This document shows, one piece after another, positions 15,680 through 24,396 of a stretch of DNA of 64,000 nt. Positions within the stretch are counted from its first letter, which is position 1. Every line of letters begins with the position of its first letter. The position numbers and the translations under genes are program-made. Below the pieces are notes generated by a model. The model saw only the letters and a program-made list of their open reading frames with translations. It did no database searches and was not told the origin of the DNA. This DNA comes from Haloferax sp046557615 (GTDB taxonomy: Archaea > Halobacteriota > Halobacteria > Halobacteriales > Haloferacaceae): NCBI RefSeq assembly GCF_046557615.1, contig NZ_JBKIII010000001.1:186001-250000 (forward strand), given 5' to 3'.

Positions 15680-18600
15680 ATGGAAGACATCCCAGACCAG
15701 TACACGCCGGAGGACATCGAGTCCGTTGTCGGCGAATACTGGGAGGAGCACGACGCGTACGAGGCGACGAAGGAGGAACACGCCGACGACCCGTCGTTCT
15801 TCTTCGTCGATGGCCCGCCGTACACCTCGGGTCAGATGCACCTTGGTACGGCATGGAACAAGACGCTGAAGGACGCCGTCATCCGGCACAAGCGCATGAC
15901 GGGGCACAACGTCACCGACCGCCCCGGATACGACATGCACGGCCTCCCTATCGAAGTGAAAGTCGAAGAGGAACTCGGCTTCACCTCGAAGCGCGATATC
16001 GAGGAGTTCGGCATGGAGGCCTTTATCGAGAAGTGTAAGGACTTCGCCGTCCGCAACCGCGAGGCGATGGACGACGACTTCAAGTCCATCGGGACGTGGA
16101 TGGACTGGGACAACCCCTACCAGACGCTCTCGCCGGAGTACATGGAGTCTGCGTGGTGGGCCTTCTCGAAAGTCGCCGAGAACGGACTGGTCGAACAGGG
16201 CAAGCGCAGTGTCAACTACTGCCCGCGCTGTCAGACCGCAATCGCCGCCAACGAAGTCGAGTACGACGAAATCACCTCGCCATCTATCTACGTCAAATTC
16301 CCCCTGAAAGAGCGCGAGGGAAGCCTCGTCATCTGGACGACGACGCCGTGGACCATCCCGGCGAACACCTTCGTCGCCGTCGACGGCGAGATGACCTATC
16401 AGGCCGTCCGCGCCGAGAAGGGTGGGGAAAGCGAAGTACTCTACGTCGCAGAACCCTGCGTCGAGGGCGTCCTGAAAAAGGGTCGCTACGAGGACTTCGA
16501 AGTACTCGACGAACTCCCCGGCGAAGAGATGCTTGGCTGGGAGTACGACCACCCGCTCGCCGATGTCTTGAACGAGTACGCCGACTTCGAGGGCGCAGGA
16601 CAGGTCTACACCGCCGATTACGTCGAAGCCGACCGCACGGGTCTGGTTCATTCCGCACCCGGCCACGGGCAAGAGGACTTCGCCCGCGGGCAGGAACTCG
16701 GCCTCGACGTGTTCGTCCCCGTGGACGACAAAGGCGAGTTCACCGCACAGGGTGGCAAGTACGAAGGCACGTTCGTCCGCGACGCCAACCCGCAGGTCAT
16801 CGAAGACCTCGACGAGCGCGGCCACCTGCTCCACGCAGGCGAACACGACCACCGCTACGGCCACTGTTGGCGCTGTGACACGGACATCATCTTCCTCGCT
16901 ACCGACCAGTGGTTCATCACCGTCACCGACGTCAAAGAGCAACTGCTCGACAACATCGAGGAGTCCGAGTGGCACCCACAGTGGGCACGCGACAACCGCT
17001 TCCGCGACTTCGTGAGCGACGCTCCCGACTGGAACGTCTCTCGCCAGCGGTACTGGGGTATCCCACTCCCCATCTGGGTTCCGCAAGACCCCGACGCCGA
17101 AGGTGCTGAAGAGATGCTCGTCATCGGCACGCGCGAGGAACTCGCCGAGCGCGTGGACCAGGACATCGACGCCGACTCGGTGGACCTCCACCGCCCGTCG
17201 GTGGACCCACTCACCATCACCGAAGACGGCGTGACCTACGAGCGCGTCCCCGACGTGTTCGACGTGTGGATCGACTCTTCGGTCGCCACGTGGGGCACAC
17301 TCGATTTCCCCGGCCAGACCGAAGCCTACGACGAACTGTGGCCTGCTGACCTCATCATCGAGGCGCACGACCAGACTCGTGGCTGGTTCTGGTCGCAACT
17401 TGGCATGGGCACCGCCGCGACCGGCGAATCGCCGTACAAGGAGGTCATCATGCACGGCTTCGCCAACGACAAAGACGGTCGCAAGATGTCGAAGTCTGTC
17501 GGCAACATCGTCACGCCCGAGGAGGCAATCGACCGCGCCGGACGCGACCCGCTTCGCGCGTACCTCCTGAGTCACGACCAGCAAGGTGTGGACCTCTCGT
17601 TCGAGTGGGACGGCCTCGCCGATACCCAATCGACGCTCAACATCTTCTGGAACGTCTTCCGGTTCCCCCTGCCGTACATGGAACTGGACGGCTACGACCC
17701 AGCAGAGGCCGACCTCTCCGAAGGCGAACTCACCGTCGTAGACGAGTGGGTTCTCTCGCGCCTCCAGACCGTGAAAGCCGAGATGGCCGACGCGTGGGAC
17801 GACTACGAAGTCCACACCGCGCTCAACACGCTTCTCGACTTCATCACCGAAGACGTCTCGCGCTTCTACGTGAAGGCAATCCGCGAGCGCATGTGGGAAG
17901 AAGAGGACTCGGACTCCAAACTGGGCGCGTATGCAACGCTCGCGACGGTCATGAAGGAGTCCATCCGCCTTATCGCGCCGTACACGCCGTACATGGCCGA
18001 GCAGATGTACCAGCGCCTCGACGGTGGCGAGACGACGGTCCACCAGCTCTCGTACCCCGAGGTTGACGAAGACCTGCGCGACGAGACGCTCGAAGCCAAC
18101 ATGACCGTCCTCCGTGCGGTCGAAGAGTCTGCGGCATACGCCCGTCAACAGGGCGGTCGCAAACTCCGCTGGCCCGTCTCGCGCATCGTGGTCGAGACCG
18201 AGGATGACGAGGTTGCCGAGGCTGTCAACGCCCTCTCCGACCTCCTCGCAGAGCGCGTCAACACGCGGTCGGTCGAAGTCGTGGAGGTGTTCGACGAACT
18301 CGTCGAGACCGCAGAACCACAGATGAGCGTCATCGGACCGGAGTTCGGTGCCGAGGCGCAGAAAATCATGGGTGCCGTCGAAGGACTCACCCGCGCCGAA
18401 GTCGAATCCGGCGTCGAAGTCGAAGGCGAGACCTACGACCTCACCGACGAGATGGTCGCCTACCACGCCGAACCACCGGAGAACGTCACCGGCGGCGACT
18501 TCGAAGGTGGCACCGTGTACGTCGATACGACCCTCACCGACGACATCGAGTCCGAGGGTTACTCGCGCGACGTCATCCGCCGCATCCAGGAGATGCGCAA

Positions 18601-18811
18601 GCAACTCGACCTCGACGTCGAAGTCGAAATCGACGTTGCGCTCACAGTCGATGACGACCGCATCGCCGGATTCGTCGCCGACCACAGCGACCTCATCGCC
18701 GACGAAGTTCGCGCCCGCGAGTTCGAACTCGGCAACACCGAGGGCGAGACGGTCGAAACGTGGGATGTCGAAGGCATCTCCGTGACTATCGCGGTCACGC
18801 CGCTCGAATAA
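15680..18811 (+). CDS. ileS: Isoleucyl-tRNA synthetase
   Basis: A 1043-residue class I aminoacyl-tRNA synthetase that charges tRNA-Ile with isoleucine. The HIGH motif is His-Leu-Gly-Thr (residues 54-57, after Pro-Pro-Tyr-Thr-Ser-Gly-Gln-Met), and KMSKS occurs at residues 602-606. The CP1 editing domain shows Trp-Thr-Thr-Thr-Pro-Trp-Thr-Ile-Pro (about residue 219). Zinc-type Cys pairs occur at Cys-Pro-Arg-Cys (about 181) and Cys-Trp-Arg-Cys-like (about 396). The C-terminal anticodon-binding region is acidic. The start is set by the box A. It stands as a single gene. Confidence 0.97.
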   Translation: MEDIPDQYTPEDIESVVGEYWEEHDAYEATKEEHADDPSFFFVDGPPYTSGQMHLGTAWNKTLKDAVIRHKRMTGHNVTDRPGYDMHGLPIEVKVEEELGFTSKRDIEEFGMEAFIEKCKDFAVRNREAMDDDFKSIGTWMDWDNPYQTLSPEYMESAWWAFSKVAENGLVEQGKRSVNYCPRCQTAIAANEVEYDEITSPSIYVKFPLKEREGSLVIWTTTPWTIPANTFVAVDGEMTYQAVRAEKGGESEVLYVAEPCVEGVLKKGRYEDFEVLDELPGEEMLGWEYDHPLADVLNEYADFEGAGQVYTADYVEADRTGLVHSAPGHGQEDFARGQELGLDVFVPVDDKGEFTAQGGKYEGTFVRDANPQVIEDLDERGHLLHAGEHDHRYGHCWRCDTDIIFLATDQWFITVTDVKEQLLDNIEESEWHPQWARDNRFRDFVSDAPDWNVSRQRYWGIPLPIWVPQDPDAEGAEEMLVIGTREELAERVDQDIDADSVDLHRPSVDPLTITEDGVTYERVPDVFDVWIDSSVATWGTLDFPGQTEAYDELWPADLIIEAHDQTRGWFWSQLGMGTAATGESPYKEVIMHGFANDKDGRKMSKSVGNIVTPEEAIDRAGRDPLRAYLLSHDQQGVDLSFEWDGLADTQSTLNIFWNVFRFPLPYMELDGYDPAEADLSEGELTVVDEWVLSRLQTVKAEMADAWDDYEVHTALNTLLDFITEDVSRFYVKAIRERMWEEEDSDSKLGAYATLATVMKESIRLIAPYTPYMAEQMYQRLDGGETTVHQLSYPEVDEDLRDETLEANMTVLRAVEESAAYARQQGGRKLRWPVSRIVVETEDDEVAEAVNALSDLLAERVNTRSVEVVEVFDELVETAEPQMSVIGPEFGAEAQKIMGAVEGLTRAEVESGVEVEGETYDLTDEMVAYHAEPPENVTGGDFEGGTVYVDTTLTDDIESEGYSRDVIRRIQEMRKQLDLDVEVEIDVALTVDDDRIAGFVADHSDLIADEVRAREFELGNTEGETVETWDVEGISVTIAVTPLE

Positions 18812-18901
18812 CCGAGCGTTCGACCTCGCCGATTGTTTTCTCTCTTCGCTCCGCTAGCCGTGCGGTCGAATCAGACACCGAGTGTGGCCAGAGGACAACC
18901 T

Positions 18902-18960
18902 GCTCGTTCGAGACGACACTGTTGGATTGGTGTCTCTCTCGGATTACTGAACGAACGAGC
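18902..18960. repeat. Nested inverted repeats between ileS and dhaK
   Basis: A 9-bp perfect inverted repeat, GCTCGTTCG (18902-18910) and CGAACGAGC (18952-18960), encloses a second one, GACAC (18915-18919) and GTGTC (18930-18934). Together they could form a branched or extended stem in RNA, acting as an ileS terminator or as a regulatory element ahead of the dhaKLM operon. There is no long T-run directly after the stem, so a simple intrinsic terminator is not certain. Confidence 0.5.
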
Positions 18961-19022
18961 GCAAAATGGCCTGATCGTTGACCAACATTTTTGACGTATT
19001 CCCCCGTGTATCATTGTAGACC

Positions 19023-20021
19023 ATGAAGAAACTCATCAATGAGCCGAGTGCAGTGGTTGACGAGATGCTCGATGGAATGGTGGCGGCACACCCAGAAGTT
19101 CGGCGTCTCGATGGGACAAATGTACTCGTGCGCAGCGACGCGCCGGTCGATGGAAAGGTCGCGGTCGTCTCCGGCGGTGGGTCGGGCCACGAACCGACAC
19201 ACGGCGGTTACATCGGCGAGGGAATGCTCGACGGCGCGGCCGCGGGTGAGGTGTTCACTTCGCCGACGGCCGACCAGATTAGCGAGATGATTCAGGCGGT
19301 AGACTCCGGCGCGGGCGTCCTCTGTGTCGTCAAAAACTACGAAGGCGACGTGATGAACTTCGATACCGCCGCCGAGATGGCCGGTATGGAGGGCGCGACG
19401 GTCGAACAGGTCGTCGTCAACGACGACGTTGCGGTCGAAGACTCACTCTACACCTCGGGTCGTCGCGGTGTCGCAGGCACCATCTTCGTCCACAAGTGCG
19501 CGGGTGCGAAAGCCGCCGAAGGCGCGGACCTCGCTACGGTCAAACAGGTCGCACAGAAGGTCATCGACAACGTCGGCACGATGGGCATGGCACTGACCTC
19601 GTGTGTCACGCCCGAGAAAGGTGAACCGACGTTCGACCTCGGCGACGACGAAATCGAACTGGGAATCGGTATCCACGGCGAACCGGGAACCCAGCGCACC
19701 GACATCATGAGCGCCGACGAAATCACCGAACACCTCGCAGAACGCGTATTCGACGACCTCGAACTCGAGGAAGGCGAAGAAGTCGTCACGATGGTCAACG
19801 GTATGGGCGGTACGCCGCAGTCCGAACTGTACATCGTCAACCGCAAACTCCAGTCGATGTTGGGCGACCGTGGTGTCGAGACGTGGGACGCCTGGGTCGG
19901 CGACTACATGACCTCGCTCGATATGATGGGCTGTTCGGTCACGGTGCTTCGCGTCGACGACGAACTCAAAGAGTTGCTCGCGGCACCTGCACACACTCCA
20001 GCACTGACCGTCTCCGACTGA
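19023..20021 (+). CDS. dhaK: Dihydroxyacetone kinase subunit DhaK
   Basis: The substrate-binding subunit of PTS-type dihydroxyacetone kinase. DhaK holds DHA as a hemiaminal on a His and passes it to DhaL-ADP for phosphorylation to DHAP. The 332-residue protein begins Lys-Lys-Leu-Ile-Asn-Glu-Pro, then shows Gly-Gly-Gly-Ser-Gly-His-Glu-Pro-Thr-His-Gly-Gly-Tyr (about residues 51-63) and the late Gly-Ile-His-Gly-Glu-Pro-Gly segment with the covalent His (about 221). The start follows an AT-rich stretch near 18984-18992. It heads the dhaKLM operon and links glycerol or DHA uptake to glycolysis. Confidence 0.96.
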   Translation: MKKLINEPSAVVDEMLDGMVAAHPEVRRLDGTNVLVRSDAPVDGKVAVVSGGGSGHEPTHGGYIGEGMLDGAAAGEVFTSPTADQISEMIQAVDSGAGVLCVVKNYEGDVMNFDTAAEMAGMEGATVEQVVVNDDVAVEDSLYTSGRRGVAGTIFVHKCAGAKAAEGADLATVKQVAQKVIDNVGTMGMALTSCVTPEKGEPTFDLGDDEIELGIGIHGEPGTQRTDIMSADEITEHLAERVFDDLELEEGEEVVTMVNGMGGTPQSELYIVNRKLQSMLGDRGVETWDAWVGDYMTSLDMMGCSVTVLRVDDELKELLAAPAHTPALTVSD

Positions 20022-20095
20022 ACCAAAACCTTGGATTTTTGAACACTCCGTTTTTCGGGAGAAGTGCTTACTGTCTCGCCTGCTAACGTGAGTAC

Positions 20096-20794
20096 ATGTC
20101 TGACATGGAGACACAGCGTGAGGCAGTGTTGGCGGCGCTCGACAATGTCGCCACCCGACTTGCAGACGAGAAATCCTACCTCACTGACCTCGACTCACAG
20201 ATTGGTGACGCAGACCACGGAACCAACATGGAACGCGGGTTCGGCAAGGCCGCCGAAAAGAGCGACGAGTTCGCGGAGATGGACCCCCACGAAATCGTCA
20301 AGAACATCGGAACGACACTCATCTCGAACGTCGGTGGTGCGTCCGGCCCCCTCTACGGCGGGTCGATTATGTTCTCCAGTCAGGAACTCGAAGGCGGTAT
20401 CACCGCCGAAACTTCGGTCGCATTCGCGGAGACGTATCTGGAGAAAGTAAAGGATCGCGGCGGCGCACAGGTCGGGTCGAAGACGATGGTCGATGCGCTC
20501 ACACCAGCGGTTCACACCTACAAGAAATCTATCGAGCAGGACGACCTGCCGCCGTTGACCGCACTCGCCAAAGCAGTCGATGCCGCAGAGCGCGGCGTCG
20601 AGTTTACGGTTCCCATCAAGGCGCTCAAAGGCCGCGCTTCGTTCCTCGATTGGCGCTCTGTCGGCCACCAAGACCCCGGTGCGACGAGTACGCTGTTCAT
20701 CATGGAAGAACTGCTCAAGACCGCAGAGGAGTACTTGGAGGGCGATGCCGAGCGCGACGCACACGCCGAAACTGCCGTGGAGCGTGACCAATGA
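20096..20794 (+). CDS. dhaL: Dihydroxyacetone kinase subunit DhaL
   Basis: The ADP-binding subunit of the PTS-dependent DHA kinase. DhaL carries a tightly bound ADP that is phosphorylated by DhaM and then phosphorylates DHA on DhaK. The 232-residue protein has the Mg-binding Asp triad in Asp-Ser-Gln-Ile-Gly-Asp-Ala-Asp-His-Gly (about residues 33-42), Asn-Val-Gly-Gly-Ala-Ser-Gly-Pro-Leu-Tyr-Gly, and Gly-Arg-Ala-Ser-Phe-Leu. Its stop overlaps the dhaM start by four bases. An alternative ATG lies three codons inside. Confidence 0.95.
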   Translation: MSDMETQREAVLAALDNVATRLADEKSYLTDLDSQIGDADHGTNMERGFGKAAEKSDEFAEMDPHEIVKNIGTTLISNVGGASGPLYGGSIMFSSQELEGGITAETSVAFAETYLEKVKDRGGAQVGSKTMVDALTPAVHTYKKSIEQDDLPPLTALAKAVDAAERGVEFTVPIKALKGRASFLDWRSVGHQDPGATSTLFIMEELLKTAEEYLEGDAERDAHAETAVERDQ

Positions 20795-21177
20795 TTGGAC
20801 TCGTCGTCGTCTCTCATAGCGAGAAGGCCGCCGAGGGAATCGCAGACGTCGCCGCACAGATGGGCGGTGGAAACGCACGTATCGTCCCCGCCGGTGGTGA
20901 CGAAGATGGAATCGGAACGTCTCCCGACCGCATCCAAGCGGCGCTCGAAGAGGCCGACGACGGCGACGGTGTGGTCGTCCTCGTTGACCTCGGAAGCGCC
21001 GTCATGAACGCTGAACTCGCCATCGAGATGGCCGCAGACGTGACGGCGACGATTGCCGACGCACCCGTCTTGGAGGGGACGCTCAACGCTGCGGTCGAGA
21101 CGACGAGTCCGAAGGCGACGCTGGACTCAGTCGTCGAGCGGGCAGAAGACGCCCGCGACTACTACAAACTGAACTGA
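20791..21177 (+). CDS. dhaM: Dihydroxyacetone kinase phosphotransfer subunit DhaM
   Basis: A 128-residue EIIA-Man-like phosphocarrier that receives phosphate from HPr and transfers it to DhaL-ADP. The phosphorylated His is His9 in Gly-Leu-Val-Val-Val-Ser-His-Ser. Only the EIIA-like domain is present: the HPr and EI domains fused in some bacterial DhaM proteins are missing here. An HPr gene lies directly downstream on the opposite strand, so phosphate presumably comes from a separate EI/HPr relay (EI is not in the window). The four-base overlap with dhaL implies translational coupling. Confidence 0.95.
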   Translation: MIGLVVVSHSEKAAEGIADVAAQMGGGNARIVPAGGDEDGIGTSPDRIQAALEEADDGDGVVVLVDLGSAVMNAELAIEMAADVTATIADAPVLEGTLNAAVETTSPKATLDSVVERAEDARDYYKLN

Positions 21178-21203
21178 GAATCGGATTCGAACGAGAGCTG
21201 ATT

Positions 21204-21476
21204 CTACTCGTCGTCGCCTTCCGGCGTCGAGAGTACTTCTTCGAGCGCGTCGAGTGCGGCCTCGGCGTCGTCACCTTCGGCGACGAGTTTGACCTCCTCT
21301 CCGTGGCCGACGCCGAGCCCCGTCACTGCGAGCATGCTCGCGGCGGGGACGAGGTCGCCATCATCGGCGCGTCCGAGGCTGATGTCTGCCTCGAACGAGT
21401 TGGCAGTCTCGACGAATTTCGATGCTGGGCGGGCGTGGAGACCGTCTTCTGGGACGACGGTGACGATACGTTCCAT
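21204..21476 (-). CDS. ptsH: Phosphocarrier protein HPr
   Basis: A 90-residue HPr of the phosphotransferase system. The active-site segment Gly-Leu-His-Ala-Arg-Pro-Ala is complete, with His14 as the phosphorylation site. The Ser-46-type region reads Pro-Ala-Ala-Ser-Met-Leu-Ala-Val. It is acidic at the C terminus. It lies convergent with dhaM and downstream of glpK-glpX on the same strand, so it could be made together with either glycerol kinase or the DHA kinase set. It probably feeds DhaM. The H. volcanii homologue is called ptsH2, as I recall. Confidence 0.93.
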   Translation of the reverse strand: MERIVTVVPEDGLHARPASKFVETANSFEADISLGRADDGDLVPAASMLAVTGLGVGHGEEVKLVAEGDDAEAALDALEEVLSTPEGDDE

Positions 21477-21561
21477 ACGTCTGGTATCGACTCCGTGGCG
21501 TTATCGCTGACGGTTGTCGAACGCAGTAAAAAATCGAAATCGAGTGTGTTCGGGACGTGAG

Positions 21562-22614
21562 TTAGAAGCCGAGGGTGGCGACCCACGACGAACTCGGGAG
21601 GATGCCCGCGATTGCGAGCATCGAGATGAGGAACGTCCCGAAGACGATGGCTGCTGCGGGTGGGTCCCAGTGAGTGTCGCCGTGTGCGTAGAAGACACGC
21701 TGGAACGCTTCACCGAACAGACCACAGATGAGGCCGAAGACCCCGCCGAGGAGGAGGGCGACGAAGCCCACCTCTGCTGCGCCGGAGGTCCACGCGAGTG
21801 CTACCGTCGAGGCAGGAAGTGCCATGTGGTGCGTGACCGGCAGGCGTTCGACGCCGAGGTTCAAGAAGAACAGCGACGCCGCCGAGATGCCGAACGCGAG
21901 GAACGGACTTCCCGTGACGAGTGCGATGTAGGCGGCCATGATGCCGACGACTGCACTGATGGCGGCCACGTGGCCCCACTGGTACATGTTCGGCAGCCAT
22001 GGTTCGACGCTCAGGCGATTGGCGTCTTCTGCCGTGGCAACACCACCGTCGGTGGCGACTGTGCCACCGTCGGCTGCGGCCGCACCCCGTGTTTCACCGC
22101 GTTCGAACGGCGACATGTCGAAGATGCCGGAGCCACGGATTTTCCCGATAATCGGGTAGCCGAAGGCGACGCGGTGGAGTAACGCAGAGAGCGTCACGGC
22201 CATCGCGATGTGGTCGTACGGCATGGCGAACGTCCCCGAGAGAACGGTCAGCCAGTACCCGATGATACCGAAGACACCGCCCACCGCGAGTACGTCGGGT
22301 TTCGACCCGAGTGCGAAGCCGATGTCTTTCGCTTTGGAGTAGTCGAATCCTGAGTCGATATAGCCCCGCTTCGCGGCGTACGCTGCTGCTGCAGCACCGC
22401 CAGCGAAACTGATAGCTGGCGAAAACGGCGCACCGAACGCGATCGCGCCAGTAATCGCTCCGGCTTCGCTATCGACGTAGGAGGCAACCTCCCCCGCGAT
22501 AACCATGAACCCGGTGAAGATGAACGCAGGGAGTGCACCGATTGCCGCTGCGAATGCTCCGCCAGCGAAGGCGGCGATGAGCATTTCGAGGGCCCACAAG
22601 TCGCTCAGTGCCAT
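21562..22614 (-). CDS. Putative glycerol transport membrane protein (haloarchaeal GlpX)
   Basis: A 350-residue integral membrane protein with about eight or nine hydrophobic segments rich in Gly and Ala and a short polar loop near residues 180-200. It is not related in sequence to the MIP channel GlpF, nor to the bacterial fructose bisphosphatase also called GlpX. Its start overlaps the glpK stop by one base, so the two are co-translated. This coupling is the main reason to assign glycerol entry (established as a proposal in H. volcanii; inference here). Confidence 0.75.
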   Translation of the reverse strand: MALSDLWALEMLIAAFAGGAFAAAIGALPAFIFTGFMVIAGEVASYVDSEAGAITGAIAFGAPFSPAISFAGGAAAAAYAAKRGYIDSGFDYSKAKDIGFALGSKPDVLAVGGVFGIIGYWLTVLSGTFAMPYDHIAMAVTLSALLHRVAFGYPIIGKIRGSGIFDMSPFERGETRGAAAADGGTVATDGGVATAEDANRLSVEPWLPNMYQWGHVAAISAVVGIMAAYIALVTGSPFLAFGISAASLFFLNLGVERLPVTHHMALPASTVALAWTSGAAEVGFVALLLGGVFGLICGLFGEAFQRVFYAHGDTHWDPPAAAIVFGTFLISMLAIAGILPSSSWVATLGF

Positions 22615-24152
22615 TATTCTGCTCCGTCTCGGGCCCAGTCAAGCGAGCGTTCGACAGCGTCTTTCCATCGACCGTAACGCTGTTCGACGTTCTGTGGGTC
22701 TTCCGGTTGGAACTCTCGGTCAATCTGCCAGTTGGCTCGAAGTTCGTCCATCGTCTCCCAGTAGCCGACTGCGAGACCGGCCGCGTAGGCCGACCCCAGT
22801 GCAGTCGTCTCGTCGACGACTGGGCGGACGATTTCGGTGTCGAGAATGTTCGACTGGAGTTGACAGAGGAAGTTGTTCTTGACTGCACCGCCGTCCACGC
22901 GGAGGCTAGAGAGTTCGATTCCGCTGTCGGACTCCATGGCCTCGGCGACGTCCCGCGTCTGGAACGCGATGGATTCGAGCGTCGCGCGAACGATGTGTTC
23001 ACGGCGGGTACCTCGGGTCATCCCGACGATGGTTCCACGGGCGCGCTGGTCCCAGTGAGGTGCACCGAGACCGGTGAATGCGGGCACGAAGTACACGCCA
23101 TCCGTCGAGTCGACGGACCGAGCGAGTTCTTCGGACTCGGCCGCGTTCTCGATGAGCGTCATGTCTTCGAGCCACTGGATCGCCGCACCGGTGATGAAGA
23201 TGGCACCCTCGAGCGCGTACTGGACGGGTTCGCCAGAGCGCTGGAAGCCGACAGTCGTTAGCAGGCCGTGTTCGGACACGACGGCCTCTTCGCCGGTGTT
23301 CATGAGCATGAACGAACCCGTACCGTAGGTGTTCTTTGCGTCACCGGCGTCGAAACAGGTCTGTCCGAACAGTGCGGCTTGCTGGTCACCGAGCGCACCA
23401 GCGACTGGAATCTCGGCACCGATGAACCCGTCCGCGTCAGTCGTTCCGTAGTAGTCGTCGTCAGACGACGGGCGGACTTCGGGGAGTACTGAACCGGGGA
23501 CGTTGAACTCCTCGAGGAGGTCGCTGTCCCACGCCATGTCGTGGATGTTGAACAGCATCGTCCGCGATGCGTTCGTGACGTCAGTGATGTGATTCCCCGT
23601 CAGTTTGTAGATGAGCCACGTATCGATGGTCCCGAATGCGAGGTCACCTTGTTTGGCTCGTTCGCGGATGTCCTCGGGACGTGACCGTTGGAGCTTAATT
23701 GGGTCAGAGTTGTCGAGGAGCCATTCGGCTTTCGTCGCAGAGAAGTAGGCGTCGGGTTCGAGACCGGTCTTCTGCCGAACCTCGTCGGTCTTCCCCTCTG
23801 CTTCGAGTCGCTCGATTCGGTCGGTCGTTCGCCGGTCCTGCCAGACGATGGCGTTGTGAATCGGTTGACCAGACTCTCGGTCCCAGATTACTGTCGTTTC
23901 GCGCTGGTTCGTTATCCCGATTGCTTCGAGTTGACTGGCATCGAGAGACGCTTCCGAGAGCGCCTCGTTCATGACTTGTTTTGTATTCTCCCAAATTTCG
24001 TTGGCGTCGTGTTCTACCCACCCTGGTTCGGGATATATCTGTTCGTGCTTTTCGTAGGCGTTGGCGACCACCTTACCGTCGTGGTCGAACACCATGAACC
24101 GCGTACCTGTGGTACCTTGGTCGATGGCACCGACGTATGTTTCATCAGACAT
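22614..24152 (-). CDS. glpK: Glycerol kinase
   Basis: A 512-residue FGGY-family kinase that converts glycerol and ATP to sn-glycerol-3-phosphate. Features: Ala-Ile-Asp-Gln-Gly-Thr-Thr-Gly-Thr-Arg (about residues 9-18, phosphate loop), the Trp-Gln-Asp-Arg-Arg-Thr substrate region, Gly-Ala-Leu-Gly-Asp-Gln-Gln-Ala-Ala-Leu-Phe-Gly-Gln (about 254), and the C-terminal Val-Asp-Gly-Gly-Ala segment. It is the first gene of glpK-glpX, with ptsH downstream. The product feeds the GlpABC dehydrogenase encoded about 3 kb away on the same strand. Confidence 0.97.
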   Translation of the reverse strand: MSDETYVGAIDQGTTGTRFMVFDHDGKVVANAYEKHEQIYPEPGWVEHDANEIWENTKQVMNEALSEASLDASQLEAIGITNQRETTVIWDRESGQPIHNAIVWQDRRTTDRIERLEAEGKTDEVRQKTGLEPDAYFSATKAEWLLDNSDPIKLQRSRPEDIRERAKQGDLAFGTIDTWLIYKLTGNHITDVTNASRTMLFNIHDMAWDSDLLEEFNVPGSVLPEVRPSSDDDYYGTTDADGFIGAEIPVAGALGDQQAALFGQTCFDAGDAKNTYGTGSFMLMNTGEEAVVSEHGLLTTVGFQRSGEPVQYALEGAIFITGAAIQWLEDMTLIENAAESEELARSVDSTDGVYFVPAFTGLGAPHWDQRARGTIVGMTRGTRREHIVRATLESIAFQTRDVAEAMESDSGIELSSLRVDGGAVKNNFLCQLQSNILDTEIVRPVVDETTALGSAYAAGLAVGYWETMDELRANWQIDREFQPEDPQNVEQRYGRWKDAVERSLDWARDGAE

Positions 24153-24309
24153 TGTTACTAACCCTGGACGTGACTATGCGGGAGATACCCACACTCAATA
24201 CGTGTGTAAAATAACATGATAAATGTTTCTTTACTCTAGCTGATTGTCCTGTATTCAGAAATGGTATGTATAGAGTTCTAACGTCTCCTCCCAATGGAAT
24301 CATTTCGTA

Positions 24310-24340
24310 CGCACACTCGAATTTCTGTTTTATGTGTGCG
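24310..24340. repeat. Inverted repeat between divergent glpK and nucleotidyltransferase genes
   Basis: CGCACAC (24310-24316) and GTGTGCG (24334-24340) form a perfect 7-bp inverted repeat with a 17-bp AT-rich spacer in the 244-base divergent promoter region. It could be an operator for either gene. It does not fit the TCSNC-type GlpR motif I recall from H. volcanii. Confidence 0.4.
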
Positions 24341-24396
24341 AATGCCTCACTCACAGAAGGGTGAAAACTTAGGTAGAGAGAGATGAATGTGCGCTC

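Noticed and set aside
15440..18685. A 1081-codon open frame antisense to ileS
   Set aside because: It mirrors the ileS coding bias (GC-rich third positions leave the opposite strand open), has no start signal or family resemblance, and lies over an undoubted synthetase.
21562..22614. Annotation as fructose-1,6-bisphosphatase GlpX or as aquaglyceroporin GlpF
   Set aside because: The protein is a polytopic membrane protein without the phosphatase metal motifs or the NPA boxes of MIP channels.
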